Of a DNA stretch of 64,000 bases, positions 16,296 through 25,884 are shown in pieces; position 1 is the first letter of the stretch; the number at the start of each line of letters is the position of its first letter. The stretch is taken from contig CP069300.1 in assembly GCA_016839165.1 (NCBI GenBank), forward strand, positions 1,178,001 through 1,242,000, in the 5' to 3' direction. Position numbers and translations under genes: made by a program. Under the pieces are notes generated by a model, which saw only the letters and a program-made list of their open reading frames with translations, searched no databases and was not told where the DNA came from. The DNA is from Bradyrhizobium sp. PSBB068 (GTDB taxonomy: Bacteria; Pseudomonadota; Alphaproteobacteria; Rhizobiales; Xanthobacteraceae).

Positions 16296-16931
16296 ATGCC
16301 GAAACCGTTCGACAGGCTCACCGCAACGGCTGCGCCGATCATGCGCAGCAATATCGATACCGACGTGATCATCCGCATCGAGCGCCTGGTCGGCAATTCG
16401 ATTCGCGGCACGCTCGGCAAATGGGCGTTCGGCTCGCTGCGCTACCTCCCTGATGGCTCCGAGAATCCCGATTTCATCCTCAACCGCGAGCCGTACCGGG
16501 AGGCGGAGATCCTGGTGACCGGGCCGAATTTCGGCTGCGGCTCGTCGCGCGAAGGCGCGGTGTGGTCGCTGCAGGAGCGCGGCATCCGCGCCATCATTGG
16601 CTCGAGCTTCGGCGACATCTTCTTCGCCAACTGCTTCCAGAACGGAATTCTGCCGGTCATCGTCGACAAGGTGGTGGTCGATCAGCTCGCCGCCGACATC
16701 GAGGCGACGCAGGGTGCGGGCAAGGTCTCGATCGACCTGGAGGCGCAGACCATCGTCTCGCCATCCGGCACCCGGCATGCCTTCGAGATCGACCCGCGCC
16801 GGCGCGAAGGCCTCTTGAAGGGGCTCGACGAGGTGGCGCTGACATTGCAGCGCGACGCCGAGGTCCACGCCTTTCAGGCGTCCGATCGCGCGGCGCGGCC
16901 CTGGATTCATTCGACAAGGACACCCGCATGA
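16296..16931 (+). CDS. leuD: 3-isopropylmalate dehydratase-type small subunit
   Basis: 211 residues, starting 2 nt after leuC. The conserved block NFGCGSSREGAVW (about residues 75-87) is the swivelling-domain signature; most leucine-pathway LeuD proteins have SSREHAPW, so His is replaced by Gly here. The substrate loop DTDVIIRIERL near residue 22 resembles the family but not closely the E. coli form. It pairs with the large subunit to make the active hydro-lyase. Its stop overlaps the next start (ATGA). Confidence 0.88.
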   Translation: MPKPFDRLTATAAPIMRSNIDTDVIIRIERLVGNSIRGTLGKWAFGSLRYLPDGSENPDFILNREPYREAEILVTGPNFGCGSSREGAVWSLQERGIRAIIGSSFGDIFFANCFQNGILPVIVDKVVVDQLAADIEATQGAGKVSIDLEAQTIVSPSGTRHAFEIDPRRREGLLKGLDEVALTLQRDAEVHAFQASDRAARPWIHSTRTPA

Positions 16932-18061
16932 GCACGCAATCCAACATGGTCAAGATCGCCGTCGTCGGCGGCGAAGGCATCGGCCCCGAGGTCACCGCGC
17001 AGTCGCGCCGCGTGCTCGACTGGTTCGCGTCCAAGCGTGGCGCGCCGATGACGCTGCGCGAGGCGCAATATGGCCTGATCCCGTATCTCGCAACCGGCAA
17101 GGTGTTGCCTGAGGACACCGCGGAAGCGATGGACGAGGCCGACGCGATCCTGTGGGGCGCGACCGGCGGTCCCGAGACCACCGAAGTGCCCGCGGCGGCG
17201 CGCAAGGCCGGCAGTCTTCTGGGATTGCGCAGCAAATACGATCTCTACGCGAACTTGAGGCCGATCATGGCGAGCCCGGCACTCGCGGCGTCGGCGCCGC
17301 TGAAGCCCGAGGTGCTCGACGGCGTCGACTTCGTCATCATCCGCGAATTGACCAGCGGCATCTATTTCGGCGAGCCGCGCGGCATCGAGACCTTGCCGGA
17401 CGGCCAGCGCCGCGGCTTCAACACCGAGCAATACACCACCAACCAGATCCGGCGCGTGGCGCGTTCGGCATTCGAGCTGGCACGGACGAGGCGCAACAAG
17501 GTCTGCTCGGTCGACAAGGCCAATGTGCTGGAGACCAGCGTGGTGTGGCGCGAGGAGGTGATCAGGCTGCACAAGGAGGAGTTCTCCGACGTCGAGCTGA
17601 CCCATCTCTATGTCGACAACGCCGCGATGCAGATCGTGCGCGAGCCGCGGCAGTTCGACGTCATGGTCACCGGCAACATCTTCGGCGACATCCTGTCCGA
17701 TTGCGCGGCGATGGCCTCAGGCTCGCTCGGCATGCTGCCGTCGGCCTCGCTCGGCCCGGTCGATCGCTTCGGCCGCCGCAAGGCGCTGTACGAGCCGGTG
17801 CATGGCAGCGCGCCCGATATCGCGGGCAAGGGTATCGCCAATCCGCTCGGCTCGATTCTCAGCGTCGCGATGCTGCTGCGGCTGACGCTGAATCGCCCCG
17901 AGGATGCAGACCTGCTGGAGCGGGCGGTACAGACCGCGCTTGCCTCCGGTGCACGAACGGCCGACATTGCGGAAGCGGGTGCGAAGAGGCTGTCGACCGC
18001 CCAAATGGGCGATGCGGTGCTCAGCGCGCTCGACATGATCTCGGCCAAGGAGCACGCGTGA
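16928..18061 (+). CDS. leuB: Isopropylmalate/tartrate-type beta-decarboxylating dehydrogenase
   Basis: 377 residues. Family blocks are all present: LRSKYDLYANLRP, ELTSGIYFGEPRG, the catalytic lysine in DKANVLETS, the metal aspartates in GDILSDCAAM and the NAD site YEPVHGSAPDIAGKG. These enzymes oxidise a 2-hydroxyacid with a 3-carboxylate and release CO2. The start overlaps leuD by 4 nt and its stop overlaps the next gene, so the five following genes are translationally coupled. The substrate could be 3-isopropylmalate, a methylmalate or tartrate; sequence reading alone does not decide. Confidence 0.88.
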   Translation: MSTQSNMVKIAVVGGEGIGPEVTAQSRRVLDWFASKRGAPMTLREAQYGLIPYLATGKVLPEDTAEAMDEADAILWGATGGPETTEVPAAARKAGSLLGLRSKYDLYANLRPIMASPALAASAPLKPEVLDGVDFVIIRELTSGIYFGEPRGIETLPDGQRRGFNTEQYTTNQIRRVARSAFELARTRRNKVCSVDKANVLETSVVWREEVIRLHKEEFSDVELTHLYVDNAAMQIVREPRQFDVMVTGNIFGDILSDCAAMASGSLGMLPSASLGPVDRFGRRKALYEPVHGSAPDIAGKGIANPLGSILSVAMLLRLTLNRPEDADLLERAVQTALASGARTADIAEAGAKRLSTAQMGDAVLSALDMISAKEHA

Positions 18062-19122
18062 TGCCTGATGTCGCCATGCCCCACATTTCGCGGCGTTCGG
18101 CCCTGACGGTGATCGCCGCCGGCGGTGCGACGCTGGCGAGCGGACGGGCATGGGCACAGGCGACCCCGGGCCGCGCGATCTATCCGGTCGCGGTGCCGGT
18201 CTATCAGACCCAGTTCGTCGCGGACCGTATCGGCTACTTCAAGGAGGCCGGGCTCGACTGCAAGCTGGTGCAGGGCGGCAGCGGCGTGAAGACCCGCGAG
18301 ATCATCGCCTCGTCGCAGGGCGATATCGGCATCGGCGACGTCACCCACCCGATGCAGCTGACCAATCACGGCCGCGCCGCGCGGGTGCTGCTGCCGGTCG
18401 ACACCCGGTCGAGCTCGGTGATGTTCATCCTGCGCAAGGATCTGAAAGAGCAGGGCATCAACTCGCTGGAGGCCTTCGCACAATGGAAGCGGCCCGATGG
18501 CCGCAAGCCGATCGTCTCGGTCTCCTCGCTCGGCGGCACCAACCATGTCTGGGCGTCCTACTACATGGAAACCATGGGGCTCGACGACAAGGTGACCTGG
18601 ATCGGCACCGGCAATGTCGACACCATGCTGGGCTCGCTGAAATCGAAGCAGGTCGATATCCTCGTCAGCTCGCTGTCGCTGCTGAACGAGGCGCAGCAGC
18701 AGGGCTGGGGCGAACTGCTGTTCGACGGGACCGATGAAGCGATCTGGAACAAGCATATCGGCGGCAAGGTGCCCGTCACGGCGCATTTCACCTTGCAGGC
18801 GACCATCGACAAGGACCCTGCCAAGATGCAGGCCTTCGTGACCGCGTTGTGGCGCGCGTCGCAATGGATCAAGACGCACAAGCCGACCGAGATCTACGAC
18901 GCCATCGAGCCCTATGTCGGCAGCACCTCGCGTGAGGCCAATCTGCTGGAGATCACGGCGATCCAGAAGGTCGCGGACTATGAAGGGTCGATCGACGCCG
19001 CGAGTTTTGCGCGCGGCGAGAAGGTCTGGTTCCGCGAGATGACCGGCATCAAGCCGCTCAAGATCGCCGACGTCGTCAACTCGAACCTCATCGACGCGGC
19101 ACGAAAGGCCTATCCGGGTTGA
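18061..19122 (+). CDS. ABC transporter substrate-binding protein, NMT1/SsuA family, Tat-exported
   Basis: 353 residues. The N-terminus has a twin-arginine signal (SRRSALTVIAAGGATL, likely cut after AWA at about residue 32). The mature protein has the NMT1/THI5-like pattern: GYFKEAGLDCKLVQGGSG and QGDIGIGDVTHPMQLTNHG. It would capture the substrate in the periplasm for the permease and ATPase encoded next. Overlap with leuB by one base ties the importer to the enzymes, suggesting that the ligand is a precursor of their substrate. Confidence 0.9.
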   Translation: MPDVAMPHISRRSALTVIAAGGATLASGRAWAQATPGRAIYPVAVPVYQTQFVADRIGYFKEAGLDCKLVQGGSGVKTREIIASSQGDIGIGDVTHPMQLTNHGRAARVLLPVDTRSSSVMFILRKDLKEQGINSLEAFAQWKRPDGRKPIVSVSSLGGTNHVWASYYMETMGLDDKVTWIGTGNVDTMLGSLKSKQVDILVSSLSLLNEAQQQGWGELLFDGTDEAIWNKHIGGKVPVTAHFTLQATIDKDPAKMQAFVTALWRASQWIKTHKPTEIYDAIEPYVGSTSREANLLEITAIQKVADYEGSIDAASFARGEKVWFREMTGIKPLKIADVVNSNLIDAARKAYPG

Positions 19123-19952
19123 GCGCGCTGGAGACAAGCGCAACCCTATCGCCGCGCGCCTCGGCCGAGCGCCGCGTCGAAGTCAAGGGCCTGAGCAAGT
19201 CGTTCCAGTTCGCGAAGACCACGATCGAGGCCGTGCGCGATGTATCTTTCGATGTGCGCCGCGGCGAGTTCGTGGCGCTGCTTGGACCGTCGGGCTCCGG
19301 CAAGAGCACCGTGCTCAACATGATCGCCTCGCTGATCCGCCCAACCGGCGGCGAGATCCTGATCGATGGCAAGCGCGTCGTTCCCGGCAAAGCGACACCT
19401 GATGTCGGCTACGTCTTCCAGCGCGATACGCTGTTTCCGTGGCGGACCGTCGGCGACAATATCGGCTACGGGCTGGAGCTGTCGGGCGTGCCGGCTCAGG
19501 AACGGAAGGAGCGCATCGCCGAATGCGTTGCGCAGGCCGGGCTCAAGGGATTTGAGAATGCCTATCCGTCGGCGCTGTCGGGCGGCATGCGGCAGCGCGC
19601 GGCGCTGATGCGCACCCTGATCGTCGAGCCGCAGATCCTGTTGATGGACGAGCCGTTCGGCGCGCTCGACACCCACACCAAGATCGACATGCACGAGGTG
19701 CTGCTGCGGATCTGGGAGCGCGAGCAGCAGACCGTGCTGTTCGTGACCCACGATCTCGGCGAGGCGCTGACCCTCGCTGACCGCATCATCCTGTTCTCGG
19801 CGCGGCCAGGCCGGATCAAGGACATGTTTACGGTCGATTTCGATCGCCCGCGCGATGCGGTGAAGGTGCGCGAGACACCGCATTATGCCGAGCTGTTCCA
19901 GCATATCTGGCACTCGCTCGGCGAGGAATTCGTCAAGGGCCGCAGCGCATGA
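19119..19952 (+). CDS. ABC transporter ATP-binding protein, SsuB/TauB-like
   Basis: 277 residues from a TTG that overlaps the previous stop (TTGA). Walker A GPSGSGKST, Q-loop YVFQRDTLFPW, signature LSGGMRQRA, Walker B ILLMDEPFGALD and the H-loop VTHDLGEA are intact. It powers the importer formed with its neighbours. The ATGA overlap with the permease gene supports translational coupling. Confidence 0.92.
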   Translation: MSALETSATLSPRASAERRVEVKGLSKSFQFAKTTIEAVRDVSFDVRRGEFVALLGPSGSGKSTVLNMIASLIRPTGGEILIDGKRVVPGKATPDVGYVFQRDTLFPWRTVGDNIGYGLELSGVPAQERKERIAECVAQAGLKGFENAYPSALSGGMRQRAALMRTLIVEPQILLMDEPFGALDTHTKIDMHEVLLRIWEREQQTVLFVTHDLGEALTLADRIILFSARPGRIKDMFTVDFDRPRDAVKVRETPHYAELFQHIWHSLGEEFVKGRSA

Positions 19953-20821
19953 AGAGGTATGGCACGCTCGGCACGATCGGCTGGCAGGTCCTGATCTGCG
20001 CCATCGTGCTGTCGGTCTGGCAATGGGGCTACGACCTGCGCGCAAAGCTGCCTTGGCTCGTGCCCGATTTGCTCGATCCGTATTTCATCTCGAAGCCGTC
20101 GATGATCTTCGACAACTTCCTGATCCAGAGCTGCCTGACCTCGAAGCTCGGCGTCTTCAACGGCTGGTTCAACGGCGAGTTCGGAAAATGCCTGGCGCGC
20201 AACGAGAACAATCTCTGGGCGGCGACGGCGATCACGCTGAAGAACACCTTCTTCGGCTTCGTCACCGGCGTGGTCTCTGGCTTCGTCGCCGGGCTGATCC
20301 TCGGGCGGTCGGATCGTCTGAGCGCGATCTTCCAGCCGTTCATCACCGCAGTGAATTCGATCCCGCGGATCGCGCTGGCGCCGATCATCGTGCTGGCGTT
20401 CGGGATCGGCGACATGTCGAAGATCGTGACGTCGTGGATCGTCGTCGTGTTCCTGGTGTTCTTCAACACCTTCGAGGGCGCGCGCTCGATCGACGAGGGC
20501 TTCACCAATGCCGCGCGGCTGCTCGGCGCCAGCGAGTGGCAGATCACCCGCACCGTGGTGATCCCCTCGACGATGGCCTGGGTGTTCGCCTCGCTGACGC
20601 CTGCGATCTCGTTTGCGCTGATCGGCGTGATCGTCGGCGAATTCATCGGCGCCGAGCGCGGCATCGGGCGCCTCATCATCGAGTCCGAGGCGCGCGGGGA
20701 AGCGTCGGGCATGATGGTCGCAGTGGTGGTGCTGATGCTGGTCGGCGTCGTGCTCTCGGCGATGATCTGGCGGCTGCAGGCCTATTTGCTGCGCTGGCAG
20801 CGGCAGCGCAGCACCGAATAG
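19949..20821 (+). CDS. ABC transporter permease, SsuC/TauC-like
   Basis: 290 residues with about six membrane helices and the EAA loop (RSIDEGFTNAARLLGASEWQ, near 185-205) that docks the ATPase. An insertion of about 50 residues between the first helix and the main domain (roughly 45-90) is longer than in SsuC. It is the last gene of the IclR-leuCDB-ABC operon and is followed by a hairpin. Confidence 0.9.
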   Translation: MKRYGTLGTIGWQVLICAIVLSVWQWGYDLRAKLPWLVPDLLDPYFISKPSMIFDNFLIQSCLTSKLGVFNGWFNGEFGKCLARNENNLWAATAITLKNTFFGFVTGVVSGFVAGLILGRSDRLSAIFQPFITAVNSIPRIALAPIIVLAFGIGDMSKIVTSWIVVVFLVFFNTFEGARSIDEGFTNAARLLGASEWQITRTVVIPSTMAWVFASLTPAISFALIGVIVGEFIGAERGIGRLIIESEARGEASGMMVAVVVLMLVGVVLSAMIWRLQAYLLRWQRQRSTE

Positions 20822-20825
20822 ACGA

Positions 20826-20860
20826 GGGCCGTGGTGGCGTCGTTCCAGCCGCCACGGCCC
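20826..20860. terminator. Hairpin between convergent genes, probable terminator
   Basis: GGGCCGTGG at 20826-20834 pairs with CCACGGCCC at 20852-20860, with further GGC/GCC pairing inside. There is no long T-run, so it may act with Rho or as a two-way stem. Confidence 0.5.
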
Positions 20861-20866
20861 GCAGGC

Positions 20867-21043
20867 TCATGCCGCGGTTTCCGACGGCGAGGTCTCGCCG
20901 TCGAGCCAATCCTGCTCCTTCGCCAGCGCGCGCCAGGCTGCTTCCATTCGCTTGAAGCGGTTGTAGGTCGGCGCGTCGTCGGCGCGCTCGGCAAGCTGCG
21001 CGCAGTTCTCCGCATTGTCGAGGAAGTGCTGCGATTGCTTCAT
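20867..21043 (-). CDS. Small conserved-looking protein, unknown function
   Basis: 58 residues beginning MKQSQHFLDNAENCAQLAE, mostly helical and charged, ending in GETSPSETAA. AGGAGG sits eight bases before the ATG, a strong translation signal, and codon use matches neighbouring genes. Short proteins with this DNAENCAQLAE pattern are, as I recall, common in Bradyrhizobium. No function can be given. Confidence 0.7.
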   Translation of the reverse strand: MKQSQHFLDNAENCAQLAERADDAPTYNRFKRMEAAWRALAKEQDWLDGETSPSETAA

Positions 21044-21174
21044 GGAACGTCCTCCTGTTGCCGAGGACGTGGGACATCAAATCGGGCTATTCAACGTGTG
21101 GAACATGAGCATTTCGCCATACAGGTGAATGCCTGTTCAGCGAGTTCCGTGTACGGGGCAGCGCCTCGCGCGAA

Positions 21175-21248
21175 CCCGGAATCCATTCATCCACCAGTTT
21201 TGCGGCCCGATGGATTCCGGGCTCGGCGCTGACGCATCGCCCCGGAAT
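21175..21248. repeat. Inverted repeat of the CCCGGAAT family
   Basis: CCCGGAATCCAT at 21175-21186 is the exact complement of ATGGATTCCGGG at 21210-21221. A further CCCGGAATGA follows at 21241. It is related to the element at 11255-11296 and lies just beyond the 3' end of garD. Confidence 0.7.
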
Positions 21249-21259
21249 GACGAAGTGGG

Positions 21260-22801
21260 TTAGGTCACCGGCGCCGGGTTGAACAACGTCAGATCGTTGT
21301 GGATGCCCCAGCGGTCCGACCATGGCTTGGTGCGTCCGCTCGCGACGTCGAGGATCAGGCGGAACAGGTCCCAGCCGGTTTCCTCGATGGTCTTCTCGCC
21401 GGTCGCGATGCAGCCGGCGTCGAAATCGATCAGGTCCTTCCAGCGCCGCGCCAGCTCGCTGCGGGTCGCGACCTTGATGACCGGGGCGGCGGCAAGGCCA
21501 TAGGGCGTGCCGCGGCCGGTGGTGAACACCTGCAAGGTCATGCCGGAGGCGAGCTGCAGGGTGCCGCAGATGAAGTCGCTGGCGGGCGTCGCTGCGAACA
21601 ACATGCCCTTCTGCCGCGCCTTCTCGCCGGGCGACAACACACCCGCAATCGGGCCGGAGCCCGACTTGACGATCGAGCCCAGCGATTTCTCGACGATGTT
21701 GGCAAGTCCGCCCTTCTTGTTGCCCGGCGTGGTGTTGGCGCTGCGATCGGCGCCGCCGCGGGCAAGATAGGCGTCGTACCAGGCCATCTCGCGGATCAGC
21801 GCATGGCCGACATCCTCGTTGACGGCGCGGCGGGTCAGCAGCTGGATCGCGTCGCGCACCTCGGTGACTTCCGAGAACATCACGGTCGCGCCTGATCGCA
21901 CCAGCAGGTCGGCGGCGAAGCCGACCGCGGGGTTCGCAGTGACGCCGGAGAACGCATCGCTGCCGCCGCATTGCAGGCCGATCACGAGATCGGCGGCGGG
22001 ACAGGTCTCGCGCTTGCGGGCATTCAGCACCTTAAGCCGAGCCTCGGCCTGGGTCATGATGGCATCGACGATCGCGCCGAAGCCGTCGAAGGCTTCGTCC
22101 TGCATCCGCACGATGGCATCACTGACGCCCTCCGGCACCAGCCGTTCCGGCGCAAGTTTCTCGCAGCCGAGGCCGACGACGAGGATCTCGCCGCCGAAAT
22201 TCGGATTGAGCGCGAGGTTTTGCAGGGTTCGGATCGGCACCACGGCATCGGGCGCCGTGATCGCGACGCCGCAGCCATAGGCATGGGTCAGCGGCACGAC
22301 GTCGTCGACGTTTGGGTATTTCGGCAGCAGCTCGGCGCGGATGCGCTTCACCGCATATTCCATCGTGCCCTTGACGCATTGCACTGACGAGGAGATGCCG
22401 AGGATGTTCTTCGTTCCCACCGAGCCGTCGGGATTGCGAAAGCCCTCGAACGTAAAGCCTTCGAGCGGCGGCAGCGCCGGCGGCACCGCGGTTGATATCT
22501 CGAGCTGATCGAGCGGCGGCGCGTCGGGCATCCGAATGCGCGCCTCGTCGACCCATTCGCCGGCCAGGATCGGCGACAGCGCATGGCCGATCACTTCGCC
22601 ATACCGGATGATCGGCGCGCCCTCGGCGATGTCTGTGAGCGCCGTCTTATGCCCCTGCGGCACGAAGGCGCGCAAGGTCAGGCCGCAGGCGAAGCGGGAG
22701 CCTTTGGGTAGGCCGAAATCATTCACGACGATCGCGACATTGTCGCGGGCGTTGAGCTTGATGAAGCGGGGCTGCTCCTGCGCGCCGATCGACTGGTCCA
22801 T
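21260..22801 (-). CDS. garD: Galactarate dehydratase
   Basis: 513 residues, close to E. coli GarD (about 523) and in the UxaA/GarD family. An N-terminal SAF-like domain (about 12-90) is followed by the large catalytic domain with [23 protein letters not shown] and [20 protein letters not shown]. It dehydrates galactarate to 5-dehydro-4-deoxyglucarate, which the KdgD encoded upstream uses. It is the last gene of the gud operon; a 225-nt gap holding a repeat separates it from the aldehyde dehydrogenase gene. Altronate dehydratase is a less likely alternative because of length and context. Confidence 0.88.
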   Translation of the reverse strand: MDQSIGAQEQPRFIKLNARDNVAIVVNDFGLPKGSRFACGLTLRAFVPQGHKTALTDIAEGAPIIRYGEVIGHALSPILAGEWVDEARIRMPDAPPLDQLEISTAVPPALPPLEGFTFEGFRNPDGSVGTKNILGISSSVQCVKGTMEYAVKRIRAELLPKYPNVDDVVPLTHAYGCGVAITAPDAVVPIRTLQNLALNPNFGGEILVVGLGCEKLAPERLVPEGVSDAIVRMQDEAFDGFGAIVDAIMTQAEARLKVLNARKRETCPAADLVIGLQCGGSDAFSGVTANPAVGFAADLLVRSGATVMFSEVTEVRDAIQLLTRRAVNEDVGHALIREMAWYDAYLARGGADRSANTTPGNKKGGLANIVEKSLGSIVKSGSGPIAGVLSPGEKARQKGMLFAATPASDFICGTLQLASGMTLQVFTTGRGTPYGLAAAPVIKVATRSELARRWKDLIDFDAGCIATGEKTIEETGWDLFRLILDVASGRTKPWSDRWGIHNDLTLFNPAPVT

Positions 22802-22859
22802 GATGCACGTTCCTCAAAAGCAATGTGTTGGCTGATGTTCTAGGCGGCGCCGCGCATTC

Positions 22860-22992
22860 CCACCTCTCCCCAGCTGGGAGAGGTCGCGCCGAAGGCGCGG
22901 GTGAGGGGCGCAGGTCCCACGAGAGAGCGCAACCCCTCACCCGGAACGCATCTGGCGATGCGTTCCGACCTCTCCCACAAGGGGAGAGGTGG
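22860..22992. repeat. Dispersed structured repeat, CACCTCTCCC...GGGAGAGGTG family
   Basis: About 133 nt with the order CACCTCTCCC, GGGAGAGGTCG, a small stem (GCGCC/GGCGC), GGGTGAGGG, then CCCTCACCCGGA, another stem (ACGCATC/GATGCGT), CCGACCTCTCCC and GGGGAGAGGTG. The whole folds as nested hairpins. A second copy at 51363-51489 has the same frame but different bases in both small stems, still paired. Confidence 0.85.
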
Positions 22993-23026
22993 CACTTTCG
23001 TTGCGGCGACGGATGCAACTTCATCT

Positions 23027-24475
23027 TCAACCCGGGAACGTGTAAGCCGTCTTCACCGTGGTGTAGAACTCACGGGCGTAGGAGCCCTGTTCGCGCGCGC
23101 CGTAGCTCGAGCCTTTGCGGCCGCCGAACGGCACGTGATAGTCGACGCCGGCGGTCGGCAGATTGACCATCACCATGCCGGCCTCGCTGTTGCGCTTGTA
23201 ATGCGAGGCGTATTTCAGGCTCGTGGTGCAGATACCGGAGGCGAGGCCGAACTCGGTGTCGTTGGAGATCGCCAGCGCTTCCTCATAGTCCTTGGCGCGG
23301 ATCACGCAGGCGACCGGGCCGAATATCTCCTCACGGGCGATGCGCATCTGGTTGGTTGCGCCCGTGAACAGCGCCGGCTGCAGATAGAAGCCGGGCGTCT
23401 CGCGGTTCAGGAGTTCGCCGCCCCAATGCAGCCGGGCGCCTTCGTCCTGACCGATCTTGATGTAGCGGAGGTCCTGATCGAGCTGGCTCTGGTCGACCAC
23501 CGGGCCGACATGCACGCCGCTCTTCAGCGCGTCGTCGACCGAGAGACCCTTCATGCGCTCGGTCATCGCCTCGACGAAGCGGTCATGAATGCCTGCGGTG
23601 ACGATCAGGCGCGAGGAGGCCGTGCAGCGCTGGCCGGTCGAGAAATAGGCGCCGTTGACGGCGACCTCGACCGCGACCTTGACGTCGGCATCGTCGAGCA
23701 CGACCAGCGGGTTCTTGCCGCCCATCTCGAGCTGGAATTTCTTCATCGGATTGGACAGCACGCAGGCCTGCGCGATCTTGCGGCCGGTCTGCACCGAGCC
23801 GGTGAAGGAGATCGCGGCGACGTCGGGATGATCCAGGAGCGTCTGGCCGACCACCGAGCCCGAGCCGACCACGAGGTTGAAGACCCCGGCCGGAATGCCG
23901 GAACGCGCGATGATCTCGGACAGCGCATGCGCTGAGCCCGGGACGAGTTCGGCCGGCTTGAACACCACCGCGTTGCCGTAGCACAGCGCGGGGGCGATCT
24001 TCCAGGCCGGGATCGCGATCGGGAAATTCCACGGTGTGATCATGCCGGCGACGCCGACCGGCTCGCGGGTGATCTCGACATCGAGACCCGGACGCACCGA
24101 TGCGCCCTTCTCGCCCATCAGCCGCAGCGCCTCACCGGCGAAGAATGCGAAGATCTGCCCGGCACGCGCCACCTCGCCGATGCCTTCGGGTAGCGTCTTG
24201 CCTTCCTCGCGCGCCAGCAGGCGGCCGAGCTCTTCCTTGCGGGCGAGGATTTCGACGGAGATTTTGGTCAGCGCGTCGAAGCGCTCCTGCGGCGTCGAGC
24301 GCGCCCAGGCCGGGAAGGCGGCCTTCGCCGCGGCGATCGCCTTTTCGGTCTGTGCCTTGTCGGCCTTGGCGTATTCGCCGACCACGTCCTTGGTGTTGGA
24401 GGGATTGATGTCCCGCGTGATGCTGGTTCCGTCGACCCATTCGCCGGCGATGAAGTTCTTCTGGTGAGCGGTCAT
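23027..24475 (-). CDS. 2,5-dioxopentanoate (2-oxoglutarate semialdehyde) dehydrogenase
   Basis: 482 residues. The ATG at 24475 has GGAGAG four bases upstream; a TTG four codons earlier is ignored. Aldehyde dehydrogenase motifs are intact: NFPIAIPAWKIAPAL, ELGGKNPLVV and the catalytic cysteine in GQRCTASSR. Between gudD and garD it most likely performs the last step of the pathway, oxidising 2,5-dioxopentanoate to 2-oxoglutarate. The same enzyme could serve the sugar-oxidation genes at 32367-35283. Confidence 0.88.
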   Translation of the reverse strand: MTAHQKNFIAGEWVDGTSITRDINPSNTKDVVGEYAKADKAQTEKAIAAAKAAFPAWARSTPQERFDALTKISVEILARKEELGRLLAREEGKTLPEGIGEVARAGQIFAFFAGEALRLMGEKGASVRPGLDVEITREPVGVAGMITPWNFPIAIPAWKIAPALCYGNAVVFKPAELVPGSAHALSEIIARSGIPAGVFNLVVGSGSVVGQTLLDHPDVAAISFTGSVQTGRKIAQACVLSNPMKKFQLEMGGKNPLVVLDDADVKVAVEVAVNGAYFSTGQRCTASSRLIVTAGIHDRFVEAMTERMKGLSVDDALKSGVHVGPVVDQSQLDQDLRYIKIGQDEGARLHWGGELLNRETPGFYLQPALFTGATNQMRIAREEIFGPVACVIRAKDYEEALAISNDTEFGLASGICTTSLKYASHYKRNSEAGMVMVNLPTAGVDYHVPFGGRKGSSYGAREQGSYAREFYTTVKTAYTFPG

Positions 24476-24497
24476 GTTTCTCTCCAACCTTTTGTTG

Positions 24498-25853
24498 TTA
24501 GCGCACGAGGCAAGGACGCTTGTCGTCGAAGGTCCAGCCCGGGATCAGGAATTGCATGGCCAGCGCGTCGTCACGGGCACCGAGACCATACTGCCTGTAT
24601 AGCGCGTTGGCCGCCTCGATGGCACCGCGATCGAGCTCGATGCCGAGGCCCGGCCGATCCGGGATCGCGATCTTGCCGTCCCTGATCTGCAGCGGTTCCT
24701 TGGTCAACGCCTGGCCGTCCTGCCAGATCCAGTGGGTGTCGATCGCCGTCACCTTGCCGGGCGCGGCGGCGCCGACATGGGTGAACATCGCCAGCGAAAT
24801 GTCGAAATGGTTGTTGGAGTGCGAACCCCAGGTCAGGCCGTTGTCGCGGCAGGTCTGCGCCACCCGCACCGAACCCTGCATGGTCCAGAAATGCGGATCG
24901 GCGAGCGGAATATCGACCGCCCCTAACCGCAGTGCATGCGAGAGCTGGCGCCAGTCGGTCGCGATCATGTTGGTGGCGGTCGGCAGCCCGGTGGCGCGGC
25001 GGAACTCGGCCATGATCTCGCGGCCGGAGAAGCCGGCCTCGGCGCCGCAGGGGTCCTCGGCATAGGCGAGCACGCCATGCATGTTGCTGCACAGCCGGAT
25101 CGCTTCATCCAGCGACCAGGCGCCGTTCGGGTCGAGCGTGACGCGCGCCTTGGGAAAGCGTTTTGCAATCGCGGTGACGGCTTCGATCTCCTGCTCGCCC
25201 GCGAGCACGCCGCCCTTGAGCTTGAAATCGGCGAAGCCGTAATGCGCCTGCGTCGCCTCGGCGAGGCGCACGATCGCCTCCGGCGTCATCGCTACCTGAT
25301 GGCGCAGGTTGAACCAGTCCGCCTTGCCGGTCTCGCCGTCGACGTAGGGCAGGCTGGTCTTCCGCCGGTCGCCGACGAAGAAGAGATAACCGAGCGTCTC
25401 GACGCTGGCACGCTGCTGGCCTTCGCCGAGCAATGCGGCGACCGGGAGATTGAGATGCTGGCCGAGCAGATCGAGCAGCGCGCACTCCACCGCGGTCACC
25501 GCATGGATGGTGACGCGGAGGTCAAAGGTCTGCTTGCCGCGGCCGCCGGCGTCGCGGTCGGCGAAGGTCTGGCGCATCGAGGCCAGGATGTTGTTGCAGG
25601 CGCCGATGGTCTGGCCGACGACCAGGTCGCGGGCATCTTCCAGCGTCTTGCGGATCTTCTCACCGCCCGGCACCTCGCCGACACCGGTGTGGCCGGAATT
25701 GTCGGTGAGGATGACGAGGTTGCGGGTGAAGAACGGCGCGTGCGCGCCGCTCAGATTGAGGAGCATGCCGTCGCGGCCGGCGACCGGGATCACTTCCATC
25801 GCCGTGACGACGGGGGCGCCGGCAAAGCCGCTGCGGATCGAGTCTTGAATCAT
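24498..25853 (-). CDS. gudD: Glucarate dehydratase (enolase superfamily)
   Basis: 451 residues from MIQDSIRSG, close to E. coli GudD (446). The start at 25853 has GGAGGAG upstream; the open frame's earlier 32 codons are Arg-rich and overlap kdgD. Typical residues are visible: the catalytic lysine in DFKLKGGV, metal-binding acids in [13 protein letters not shown] and AEDPCGAE, and the catalytic histidine in GSHSNNHFD. It removes water from D-glucarate to give 5-dehydro-4-deoxyglucarate. It lies 31 nt after kdgD and 22 nt before the dehydrogenase gene. Confidence 0.93.
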   Translation of the reverse strand: MIQDSIRSGFAGAPVVTAMEVIPVAGRDGMLLNLSGAHAPFFTRNLVILTDNSGHTGVGEVPGGEKIRKTLEDARDLVVGQTIGACNNILASMRQTFADRDAGGRGKQTFDLRVTIHAVTAVECALLDLLGQHLNLPVAALLGEGQQRASVETLGYLFFVGDRRKTSLPYVDGETGKADWFNLRHQVAMTPEAIVRLAEATQAHYGFADFKLKGGVLAGEQEIEAVTAIAKRFPKARVTLDPNGAWSLDEAIRLCSNMHGVLAYAEDPCGAEAGFSGREIMAEFRRATGLPTATNMIATDWRQLSHALRLGAVDIPLADPHFWTMQGSVRVAQTCRDNGLTWGSHSNNHFDISLAMFTHVGAAAPGKVTAIDTHWIWQDGQALTKEPLQIRDGKIAIPDRPGLGIELDRGAIEAANALYRQYGLGARDDALAMQFLIPGWTFDDKRPCLVR

Positions 25854-25884
25854 CTGCTCCTCCCTTCGTTGTTCGTCGTTCGGC

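Noticed and set aside
17152..18064. Long + strand open frame reading into the binding-protein gene
   Set aside because: Its first part is an out-of-frame reading of leuB. Only the part from 18061 has family motifs and a signal peptide.
22860..22992. CRISPR-like or terminator-like repeat
   Set aside because: The repeated blocks are inverted, not regularly spaced direct repeats with spacers, and recur at a distant site; a dispersed repeat explains them.
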